From NCBI GenBank assembly GCA_964374035.1, contig CAYJWY010000037.1, forward strand, positions 1 to 8,324: a stretch of 8,324 nt of DNA. The letters run 5' to 3'. Positions 1-6,209 of this stretch are shown here, one piece after another. The position numbers and the translations under genes were made by a program. The DNA is from CALRGL01 sp964374035. Its GTDB lineage: Bacteria; Patescibacteriota; Patescibacteriia; UBA9934; GWF2-40-263. Positions within the stretch are counted from its first letter, which is position 1. Each line of letters begins with the position of its first letter. Below the pieces are notes generated by a model. It ran no database searches, was not told the DNA's origin, and saw only the letters and a program-made list of their open reading frames with translations.

Positions 1-1466
1 CCGGATACGTCGGCAACAACGACGACTGCGAAGACTCCCTCGACACGGTGAAGCCCGGGGTCGAGGAGGTGTGTAACAATGGGGTGGATGATAACTGCGA
101 TGATTCACAAAACGAATGCCGCTTTACTGGGATCATCGAAGAGAATGTCCGTATGGCGAAATTCACCGGCGAGAATGACGTTGATGAGGCAGGAACGCGG
201 GTATTGACTGGATTCATGAATGACGACGACGTCCTCGACCTTATCATCACTGCACCAAAAAGAAATGCGGAGACTCCATCTGCAGGTGTGACCTACATCT
301 TCTTCGGCCCTATCCTTCAGAGCCGTGCTCTGGCGGACGCAGATGTCAAAATTCGCGGGGCAAACACAAGCATCAGATCTGGATCCGCGCTTGCAGTCGG
401 TGACGTCAATAATGACCAACGTGATGACCTGATCATTGCGTCGCCTGATGCAACGATTCAAGGTCGAATCGGTACCGGAATCGTCTACGTACTCTTCGGT
501 CCTTTCAACCAAGATAGATCAATCGCTGAAGCGGACGTTACATTTACAGGTGAGTTGCGTGACGACAATGTGGGGAAGTCTGTTCTCATTGGTGACCTCA
601 ATAACGATCAAGTTAACGACCTCGTTATCAACTCAGTAAATCACAGTGGAACCGCAATCAATGCGGGATGTGCCTATGTTGTCTTCGGACCGATTGTCAC
701 AAGCCTTTCACTGGCTGACGCACATGTAAAAATTAACGGCGAAAATTCAGAAAATCGAGCAGGTACTGGAATTGCGATCGGTGACCTTAACGATGATCAA
801 GTTAACGACCTGATCATCTCTGCGCCATCCCACGACAGACCAAACAGTAGATATGTCGGAAAAGTATACGTACTATTCGGACCAATCCTCAACGACCATA
901 CTCTTGCGGAGTCCGATGTTGGACTGGTGGGAGAAACGTTGAACGACAATGCGGGAACTACAGTACTTGTAAACGACATCAATTCAGACGAGCATGATGA
1001 CCTCGTAATTTCTGCAACAGGCCGTGATGCTAATGGCATACGTAATAGTGGAACCGTGTATATCCTATTCGGACCTGTCGCAGAAGACCGCGAACTCGCC
1101 AACGCAGACATCATTGTAAACGGTGAAAACCAAGACGATCCAATTGGAACATCACTTTCAAGCGGGGACGTCGACAATGATGGGCACAACGATCTGCTGA
1201 TTGCAAATAGCAGTGACGATTCCAGACTCCCTCGCGCTGGTTCGGTGTCACTGTTCTATGGGCCTCTCCAGTCTGGTGTTGTACCCTTCTCTTCCGCAGA
1301 CGCGAGACTCTTTGGAACGACTACGAGCGAAAACTTCGGCACCTCACTTTCCATTGCTGACACGGACGGAGACGGAGTGGACGACCTTCTCGTCGGAGCT
1401 AAGGGGTTGAAAAACCAAGACTCCCTTCCTGGAGGTGCTTACATCTTCTTCGGCCTTGGACTCTAG
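1..1466 (+). CDS. Secreted FG-GAP seven-bladed beta-propeller protein with MopE-like metal-binding motif (5' partial)
   Basis: The reading frame is open to the left edge (first whole codon at 3), so the N-terminus is missing. The GTG at 48 is not the start, because the codons before it read GYVGNNDDCEDSLDT and join smoothly to PGVEEVCNNGVDDNCDD. That is the Cys/Asp-rich MopE-type putative metal-binding motif found in secreted proteins. Counting from the GTG, seven repeats follow at residues 39, 102, 166, 229, 293, 357 and 421, spaced 63-64 residues. Each has an xxGE/GT entry, a calcium-type loop (for example DVDNDGHNDL, DTDGDGVDDL), a hydrophobic strand and a closing FGP-like turn. Seven FG-GAP repeats fit one closed integrin-like propeller that binds calcium, probably outside the cell. 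The protein ends right after blade 7 with no sorting signal. Ligand and exact role cannot be read from the sequence. The missing upstream part should hold the signal peptide and perhaps more MopE motifs. Confidence 0.9.
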   Translation, partial: GYVGNNDDCEDSLDTVKPGVEEVCNNGVDDNCDDSQNECRFTGIIEENVRMAKFTGENDVDEAGTRVLTGFMNDDDVLDLIITAPKRNAETPSAGVTYIFFGPILQSRALADADVKIRGANTSIRSGSALAVGDVNNDQRDDLIIASPDATIQGRIGTGIVYVLFGPFNQDRSIAEADVTFTGELRDDNVGKSVLIGDLNNDQVNDLVINSVNHSGTAINAGCAYVVFGPIVTSLSLADAHVKINGENSENRAGTGIAIGDLNDDQVNDLIISAPSHDRPNSRYVGKVYVLFGPILNDHTLAESDVGLVGETLNDNAGTTVLVNDINSDEHDDLVISATGRDANGIRNSGTVYILFGPVAEDRELANADIIVNGENQDDPIGTSLSSGDVDNDGHNDLLIANSSDDSRLPRAGSVSLFYGPLQSGVVPFSSADARLFGTTTSENFGTSLSIADTDGDGVDDLLVGAKGLKNQDSLPGGAYIFFGLGL

Positions 1467-1481
1467 CTGATTCGCAAACTC

Positions 1482-1508
1482 AAGCCGACCCCTTCAGGTC
1501 GGCTTTTT
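1482..1508 (+). terminator. Rho-independent terminator of the propeller gene
   Basis: A perfect 9-bp stem AAGCCGACC / GGTCGGCTT (1482-1490 and 1497-1505) with a 6-nt loop runs into five T's (1504-1508). It starts 15 nt after the TAG of the propeller gene. Its T tract overlaps the stop codon of the convergent gene at 1507. Read on the minus strand, the same hairpin follows that gene's stop directly but has only a poor T tract, so it may be a weak terminator there. Confidence 0.85.
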
Positions 1509-2670
1509 AGTTAGTGAGTGAAGTAGTGACAGAGTGAGGGAGGATTTGTTTGCGGATGTGGTTGATGAGTTCCTTTTCGACCTCCACGAGCGTCTTCTTC
1601 GGAAACACGAGACGAACTTCTTCCCTCACCCCCGCCGCGTTAAACCGCGACGTCAACACAATTGCATCTAGTGGTCGCTCGGCCCTGACAATCGCGCACA
1701 CCTGGTGCGTCTTATCTTCGTAAATCAGCACAACCACTTTCGCCTGTGGCGAACTCGCGATCAGCTCGTCAATGACATCCACCAAATCTTCATCCTTCGC
1801 CCCCGCGTGCATAAAATCTTGTTGCGAAAGCAGTGTCCACACAATCTTCGCCTCCTCGTCCGCTTTCAAGCGAGCGAGGGCACGACCCCAGAGTCGCAAT
1901 GTTGAAACGGAACGGGTTCGATACAAGTTTTCGACGATGTGTTCTCGCCGCGCACCGCGTGCGATCAACTTGCTCGCGGTCTGCAGTGTCTTTGGCGTGA
2001 CATGCTTCGACTTAAACGATCGTGTCTTTGCAATCATTCCTGTAAGAAATGCAGTCGCCGTTTCTTCATCGATAAGCGCCGGCTCAATCGACTCCACCAG
2101 ATCATGGCACACTTCGCCGCACGCGCTCGCCGTGAGATCCACAACATTGATCTGTCCATAGTGCTCGTTGTCTGGCGAGTGGTCGATATTGATAATCGGT
2201 GTGCGATAAAAGAAGTCTGGATGCTCGGTGTAAAGTTGCGCGCATGACTCATAATCTGGCGAGCCGACACAAATGATGAGATCAAACTTGTAACCGGAGG
2301 AACTTGTGCGTACATCTTTTGGATCCCAAAAGCCAAGCTTTGGCGAAAGATAGACGAACAACTTTTCATCTTTCATTTCGTAGGAAAGATCTTGCACCTT
2401 CGTCTTGCTCGCATCGAGCTCAATGACGAATCGTCGCAAGTTCTCAAGCTTGCCTTCGATCTTCTCCGTGCCCTCAATGAACTGAATATTCTTCGGTGCC
2501 TTTCCGTCAGCCGCTACAATCACGGCGTCCTTGTCGAGCTTTTTCAAAACACGCGCAAGACCCACGGCCGAAGCATAGTGATCAGAACCAGCGCCAGAAG
2601 GAACACAAATAAGCGGTCGATTGGACCGCTTAATGGCTTCGAGAATTTGTTGAGACTGTTTGAGGGCCAT
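1507..2670 (-). CDS. DHH/DHHA1 phosphoesterase-fold protein (NrnA-like) with degenerate active site
   Basis: This 387-residue protein has the length and layout of NrnA-type DHH/DHHA1 phosphoesterases, which hydrolyse short oligonucleotides or pAp with Mn2+. The DHH half is visible from residue 20 (LICVPSGAGSDHYASAVGL) through NIDHSPDNEHYGQINVVDL (161-179), with family-like blocks TAFLTGMIAKTRSF and a C-terminal DHHA1-like half ending near 370. The metal ligands are mostly gone. The usual HxxPDGDA reads PSGAGSDH, the second-motif Asp is Gly136, DHH is DHS (163-165), the Asp of TDTG is Lys215, and the GGGH of DHHA1 is absent although AAG remains. The fold is likely but classical catalysis is unlikely; it may bind nucleotides or act as a scaffold. 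Start chosen at ATG 2670 (MALKQSQQ); a second in-frame ATG at 2688 lies in the repeat array, and any longer frame runs into the N gap. No Shine-Dalgarno and no clear promoter are visible between the gene and the gap. Confidence 0.8.
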   Translation of the reverse strand: MALKQSQQILEAIKRSNRPLICVPSGAGSDHYASAVGLARVLKKLDKDAVIVAADGKAPKNIQFIEGTEKIEGKLENLRRFVIELDASKTKVQDLSYEMKDEKLFVYLSPKLGFWDPKDVRTSSSGYKFDLIICVGSPDYESCAQLYTEHPDFFYRTPIINIDHSPDNEHYGQINVVDLTASACGEVCHDLVESIEPALIDEETATAFLTGMIAKTRSFKSKHVTPKTLQTASKLIARGARREHIVENLYRTRSVSTLRLWGRALARLKADEEAKIVWTLLSQQDFMHAGAKDEDLVDVIDELIASSPQAKVVVLIYEDKTHQVCAIVRAERPLDAIVLTSRFNAAGVREEVRLVFPKKTLVEVEKELINHIRKQILPHSVTTSLTN

Positions 2671-2681
2671 GCTTTTTTTGT

Positions 2682-2885
2682 GTGTCATCCCGAGGAGCAA
2701 AGTGACTGTGTCATCCCGAGGANNNNNNNNNNNNNNNNNNNNNNNNNNNNNNNNNNNNNNNNNNNNNNNNNNNNNNNNNNNNNNNNNNNNNNNNNNNNNN
2801 NNNNNNNNNNNNNNNNNNNNNNGCAAAGTGACTGTGTCATTCTGAGGAGCAAAGTGACTGTGTCATTCTGAGGAGCAAAGTGACT
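2682..2885. repeat. 26-bp tandem repeat array interrupted by the assembly gap
   Basis: The unit is 26 bp, beginning GTGTCATTCTGAGG and ending AAAGTGACT. Left of the gap are one full unit (2682-2707) and the first 15 bases of another (2708-2722), both in a variant with CCCGAGG in place of TCTGAGG. Right of the gap are the last 11 bases of a unit (2823-2833) and two full identical units (2834-2859, 2860-2885). The next copy (from 2886) turns into the palindromic element. Units touch with no spacers, so this is not CRISPR. The true copy number is unknown. The array starts 11 bp upstream of the DHH gene's chosen start. Confidence 0.9.
2723..2822. other. Assembly gap of 100 N
   Basis: Exactly 100 N lie inside the 26-bp tandem array. 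One hundred is a conventional placeholder for a gap of unknown size, so distances across it are not reliable. The repeat on both sides explains why assembly failed here. No gene call should be extended into it; in particular the DHH gene should not be started in or beyond it. Confidence 0.95.
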
Positions 2886-2886
2886 G

Positions 2887-2949
2887 TGTCATTCTGAGGA
2901 GCATCGACGAAGAATCTCTAAGAGATCCTTCACTGCGTTCAGGATGACA
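2887..2949. repeat. Palindromic interspersed repeat (REP/MITE-like)
   Basis: The outer arms TGTCATTCTGA (2887-2897) and TCAGGATGACA (2939-2949) are complementary except for one position. The inner arms GAAGAATCTC (2909-2918) and GAGATCCTTC (2922-2931) match at 9 of 10 around a 3-nt TAA loop. The left arm shares its first 17 bases with the 26-bp tandem unit, so the array looks like an expansion of this arm. From memory, elements of the form GTCAT(T/C)CTGAG...GAAG(A/G)ATCTC are widespread in many bacterial genomes. No transposase gene is nearby. Confidence 0.8.
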
Positions 2950-3144
2950 CAGAGCAATTTTGCTCAAGATGACAAGGGAATATTAAGCATGGGAATGAAC
3001 TACAGTAGCTTGAGTAACGGAACGCGTCAAGACAACGAACTACCGCGCAAATACCGCCTGAGCCCGCAGAGCCCAGCTCAGCTGGCGTCGAAGGCTGAAG
3101 ACATATTCCCCTTCGACAAGCTCAGGGAGTATTGAGAAGTCAAC
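2950..3144. other. Intergenic stretch with hairpins, no convincing gene
   Basis: This stretch contains a small perfect hairpin, GAGCAA/TTGCTC (2952-2965), followed by a fragment resembling the end of the palindromic element (CAAGATGACA), and then about 110 bases of unrecognised sequence. A 63-codon plus-strand frame (2944-3135) crosses it, but it begins inside the palindrome and ends inside a second repeat, so I do not call it a gene. No clear promoter for the DHH gene was found on the minus strand; TAATAT near 2980 has no good -35. Confidence 0.5.
3087..3128. repeat. Second palindromic repeat family (CCTTCGACAAGCTCAGGG type)
   Basis: GTCGAAGG (3087-3094) and CCTTCGAC (3110-3117) form a perfect 8-bp inverted pair around a 15-nt loop. 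The right arm continues as CCTTCGACAAGCTCAGGG (3110-3127), which I recall as a very common interspersed repeat in bacteria. The left arm is preceded by CAGCTGGC, a diverged match to the same element in the opposite orientation. It differs from the TGTCATTCTGA family just upstream. Confidence 0.6.
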
Positions 3145-3173
3145 AAAAAAGCAGGGTAGGTCCTGCTTTTTTT
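3145..3173 (-). terminator. Bidirectional terminator, end of the Wzy-like operon
   Basis: A GCAGG/CCTGC stem (3151-3155, 3162-3166) with a 6-nt loop is flanked by six A's on one side and seven T's on the other, so the stem can extend to 11 pairs. On the minus strand it lies 7 nt after the TAA of the Wzy/TPR gene and ends in a T run, which is the expected position. It can also stop transcription coming from the repeat region on the plus strand. Confidence 0.85.
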
Positions 3174-3180
3174 GAAAATA

Positions 3181-5667
3181 TTATTGCGTCTCTTCGGTCG
3201 ATGTCTCTTCTTCCGCTTCTTCCTCTTCCACTGGCGCCTCCTCCACAATCTCACCGCCGGCTGGCTGTGTTACCGATTCCTGGCCTGGTTGGATTGGTTC
3301 TGGAACCGTGGTCGTGATCTCTCCTGCCCTCATGCGCTTGAGACGTTCCCTTGCGACTTTATTCTCCGGATTCAACTCAACGACGCGCTCAACAAGCTTG
3401 ATGGCTTCGTCCTGCTTTTTGCTGAGCTCGTACATCGAAGCGAGAAACCACAGGCCGTTTGAAAACTTGTCGTTGAGTTTGACCAATCGTGTGAGTTCTT
3501 GCTCGGCCAAATCATAGCGCTGTAAACGAATCAACATCGAGGACAACTGGAAGCCGATGCCGATGTCGGTTGGATTGTTGTTACGCACAGCAAGCAGACG
3601 TGCGGCCGATTCTTGCAAACGACCTTGTCGTTCATACACCGCCGCGAGGTAGTAGTGTGCCGGGGAGTAATCACTCTTCAATTGAATTGCGCTCGTGAAT
3701 GCTTGTTCAGCGGTCTTGAGAAGCGTGGTCTCCTGATCAACGGCGGTCTTTGCAAGATCTTTATCCTCGGCCGTCTTGAGTCCTCGCGCGCGATCAGCAA
3801 CCGCCAAGTAGACGCGTCCAAGGTTTGTGCGATGCACCGGATTATTTGGTTCGATACGGATGGCGTTCAAAAACATCTGTGCCGCAAGATCTTCCGCGCC
3901 TTGGGCAAAGCTCATCACGTCGCGGTAAATGGTTCCACGAACAACCCAGTTGGCAACGTAGTTTGGCTCAATCGAGGAAGCTTTTTCTGCAGACTTAATC
4001 GCCGCGCCAACCTGATCCGCAATCTGTTGTGTTTGCTCAGGCGTGAGTTCCTTGCCGCCAAACGAAGTGATCGTTTCACGTGCTTGTGCAAGTTGTGCGG
4101 AAGCCAAATTGCGCAAGTAGACGTCGCTCAGACCATTGTACTTCACGGCCTTTTGAAGATTCGCAATGACTTGCGCGGTCGGAGCGCTCTTTGCGTCCGC
4201 CTGAATCGCTTTTGAAAACGCGACTTCTGCGGCGTAGCGTTGGCCTGTGAAGAAGAGTGAGGCGATGAATCCGACGCCTACGACGACAAAGGTGAACGAC
4301 GTGAGCAGACCCAGTCGTGGCGAGCGAGAAAAATCTGTGCTCCACATCTTGGTAGCAATCTGCGAGGCAAGAAGGCCGCTGAGTCCCCAGAAGAGAATGT
4401 CGAGCGTGATGTTTGAGGAGTACAAGAGATAGGAAACAAAGGTGATGACCCATCCGATAAAAACGACGTACGTCATCTTCCACTCCTCGTGATCGCGTTC
4501 GCGGGTAAGACGGCCGAGCGCCTTGACGGCAAGCCAAACCATAAGCGTCAGCCAGAGTAAGAAGCCAACGACGCCGAGCGTTGCAAGTGTGGTGATTGCC
4601 GCAGACTTGGCTCGATCAAATCGCAATGTCCAAAATTGAGAGTTGTTGACGGCCGCTGGCTTGAACGCAAGATAATCATGCATGTACGTTCCAGGACCAG
4701 AACCGAACAAGAAATTGAGCTTATTGTGTCCAAGCGCAGAGGTCGCGATGTTAAACGACGTTCCATAACTTGGAGAAACAACGATCGGCAAGCTGAGTTT
4801 GAGTGGTGTGTCGATGAAAAGAAAAACAATAGAGATAAGTAAGACGACAAGAGGAATCGCGAAACGTTTTGGATGCGGGAATTCCTGGCTCTGAATAAAA
4901 GCGAAGACGGCGAGCAATAACACACCGACCACGTTGACGATCCAGAACACCCAGAAGTCTATTGCAACTTGCGCGAACAACGTGATAAGCGTGACAGCGA
5001 CAATCAGTCCGCGCCAAACCATTCCCTCGGTTCCCACAGGAATCACTCGGTCGCGACCTTCTTGGCTGGTGAGCCACATCGCGAGGCCAAGGAACATGAC
5101 GGTGGTGCCAAACGTGATAAATCCGTTCACGGTTCCGACCGTATTAAATCCTTTGGATGCGGCGAAATCGAATGGGAGATGAAAGACTCCGAGCATGCCC
5201 AGAACCAAGAGGAGACCAGAGATGGTTGCAGAAAGTAGGAGCCCTTTCAGAATCCCCTTCTGCATCTCCATGCTACCCGCGTTATTCATGAGCAAGTAGA
5301 AGAGTGAGACAAACATGGCGATCGAGAGGAAGCTTGTGTATTCCTGCGATGCCTGTCCGACCCAGCTTTGGTAGCCAGCAAACGAGGTGAGTGATGAGAC
5401 AAGGACGGCCACAAGAAAAAGCGCAGGCACGACATTCAACCAACCACTGCGGAAGGTGAGGCGCTTTGTAAGAACCATCTGTCCAAGCCAGGCTGTGAGT
5501 CCAACAATGGTAAGCACGACGAGCAAGAGCTGCTTATTCAACTCGAGGACACTGGAAGTCCAGGGGAGAAAAAATAACGGTGTGAGAAAGAACAGCAAGT
5601 AGACAGACCACTTAGTCACATTTGCAAAAACGCCGGTCGCTCCCCCCTTGGTTGAATTAGCAATCAT
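3181..5667 (-). CDS. Wzy/O-antigen-ligase-like polytopic membrane protein with TPR domain and acidic tail
   Basis: An 828-residue protein. Residues 18-473 hold about 12-13 hydrophobic segments (for example 18-38, 44-66, 77-97, 139-162, 237-258, 269-287, 360-381, 399-416, 453-473). The loop before the late segments carries FLFGSGPGTY (319-328) and FWTLRFDRAKS (345-355), the pattern of Wzy_C/O-antigen-ligase-type glycan transferases. Residues 480-780 form TPR-like helix pairs (for example YVANWVVRGTIYRDV, YSPAHYYLAAVYERQGR, NGLWFLASMYELSKKQDEA). The last 45 residues are Pro/Thr then Glu-rich. By family it should transfer or polymerise lipid-linked glycans at the outer face of the membrane, with TPRs recruiting a partner; protein O-glycosylation is possible but inferred. 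ATG 5667 is 9 nt after the upstream gene's stop, so the two are one operon. No Shine-Dalgarno is visible. A terminator follows. Confidence 0.85.
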   Translation of the reverse strand: MIANSTKGGATGVFANVTKWSVYLLFFLTPLFFLPWTSSVLELNKQLLLVVLTIVGLTAWLGQMVLTKRLTFRSGWLNVVPALFLVAVLVSSLTSFAGYQSWVGQASQEYTSFLSIAMFVSLFYLLMNNAGSMEMQKGILKGLLLSATISGLLLVLGMLGVFHLPFDFAASKGFNTVGTVNGFITFGTTVMFLGLAMWLTSQEGRDRVIPVGTEGMVWRGLIVAVTLITLFAQVAIDFWVFWIVNVVGVLLLAVFAFIQSQEFPHPKRFAIPLVVLLISIVFLFIDTPLKLSLPIVVSPSYGTSFNIATSALGHNKLNFLFGSGPGTYMHDYLAFKPAAVNNSQFWTLRFDRAKSAAITTLATLGVVGFLLWLTLMVWLAVKALGRLTRERDHEEWKMTYVVFIGWVITFVSYLLYSSNITLDILFWGLSGLLASQIATKMWSTDFSRSPRLGLLTSFTFVVVGVGFIASLFFTGQRYAAEVAFSKAIQADAKSAPTAQVIANLQKAVKYNGLSDVYLRNLASAQLAQARETITSFGGKELTPEQTQQIADQVGAAIKSAEKASSIEPNYVANWVVRGTIYRDVMSFAQGAEDLAAQMFLNAIRIEPNNPVHRTNLGRVYLAVADRARGLKTAEDKDLAKTAVDQETTLLKTAEQAFTSAIQLKSDYSPAHYYLAAVYERQGRLQESAARLLAVRNNNPTDIGIGFQLSSMLIRLQRYDLAEQELTRLVKLNDKFSNGLWFLASMYELSKKQDEAIKLVERVVELNPENKVARERLKRMRAGEITTTVPEPIQPGQESVTQPAGGEIVEEAPVEEEEAEEETSTEETQ

Positions 5668-5676
5668 AGTCGAGAA

Positions 5677-6150
5677 TTATTTCTTCTTACTCTTATAGTC
5701 GCGAATTGCGTTCACGACCTTTGAATCTTGTTTCATGTCCTCAATGAAGAGGATGTGACTGACGTTTAGTTCCATCTTATCCTCCGGTCCATGGGCCTCA
5801 CTCCCAAGCTTTGTAAGCGAAAGATTCGCCGCTTGATCAATGCCCGCCGATCCTGTCTGCAAGTAGAAAACGTCCGTGAGAATGTAGAAATCGCTACGCG
5901 ATCGCTCGAGCTTGCCGAAGTAGACTTGACCGTTGTCGAGAAACACGGCTTGGAATTCGCCGGACGCGATCGCGACCCCCTCCAACTCCCCCTTGGCAAG
6001 GGGGAGAGATTGCGATTTGTTGTACCAGATCATTCCACCGATAACGATCACGAGAACGAAAATGACCCAAAGCCAGGGAGACACTTTTTTCTTCGGCGTC
6101 TCGAGCTTTGAGCCAATGGGGGAACGAGCCATTTTTGATTCGATTGCCAT
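5677..6150 (-). CDS. Small single-TM protein of unknown function, partner of the Wzy-like protein
   Basis: A 157-residue protein: basic N-terminus (1-22), one strong TM helix (about 24-43, SPWLWVIFVLVIVIGGMIWY), then a soluble domain with EFQAVFLDNGQVYFGKLERS (65-84) and FYILTDVFYLQ (88-98), and a Lys-rich end. The N-in topology puts the domain outside. I recall the VFL.NGQVYFGKL core as a conserved uncharacterised family in Patescibacteria; no function is known to me. It is the first gene of an operon with the Wzy-like protein, which suggests a joint envelope role. Residues 48-58 (SLPLAKGELEG) are encoded by a palindromic repeat and look like an in-frame insertion between the TM helix and the conserved domain. 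Start ATG 6150 is used; ATG 6132 (MARSPIG) is an alternative, and neither has a Shine-Dalgarno. Confidence 0.8.
   Translation of the reverse strand: MAIESKMARSPIGSKLETPKKKVSPWLWVIFVLVIVIGGMIWYNKSQSLPLAKGELEGVAIASGEFQAVFLDNGQVYFGKLERSRSDFYILTDVFYLQTGSAGIDQAANLSLTKLGSEAHGPEDKMELNVSHILFIEDMKQDSKVVNAIRDYKSKKK
5978..6007. repeat. Palindromic repeat inside a coding sequence
   Basis: The arms CTCCCCCTT (5986-5994) and AAGGGGGAG (5998-6006) are perfectly complementary around a GGC loop, preceded by CCCTCCAA (5978-5985). From memory, CTCCAACTCCCCCTTGG...-type elements recur in many bacterial genomes, usually between genes. Here the element lies fully in frame within the small membrane protein gene and would form a very stable hairpin in its mRNA. 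No target duplication is evident. Confidence 0.7.
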
Positions 6151-6164
6151 AAGAAACTTGTGTC

Positions 6165-6193
6165 ATCTTACAAGAATGTGAATTTAGGTGCAA
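6165..6193 (-). promoter_or_regulatory. Predicted sigma70-type promoter of the small TM protein/Wzy operon
   Basis: On the minus strand TTGCAC (6188-6193) is followed after exactly 17 nt by TAAGAT (6165-6170); each matches its consensus at 4 of 6. Transcription would start near 6158, only about 8 nt before ATG 6150, or 26 nt before ATG 6132. An overlapping alternative is TTGCAA, 16 nt, TAAATT. No terminator separates it from the AbiEii gene upstream. Confidence 0.4.
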
Positions 6194-6209
6194 GGGAAAA
6201 GGTTGCAAG

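Noticed and set aside
48..50. GTG at 48 as the start of the propeller gene
   Set aside because: The frame is open to the window edge and the codons before it complete a MopE-type motif, so the gene begins outside the window.
2671..2826. Extension of the DHH gene upstream through the N run to 2826
   Set aside because: The extra residues come from repeat sequence and unknown bases; the fold begins after ATG 2670.
2682..2885. CRISPR array
   Set aside because: The 26-bp units are directly adjacent with no unique spacers, and no cas gene is present.
2944..3135. A 63-codon plus-strand gene
   Set aside because: It starts inside the palindromic repeat and ends inside another repeat, has no ribosome binding site, and resembles no family I know.
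3613..4215. A 200-codon plus-strand frame opposite the Wzy/TPR gene
   Set aside because: It is antisense to a well-supported TPR-coding region and shows no family features; it is a shadow frame in GC-rich sequence.
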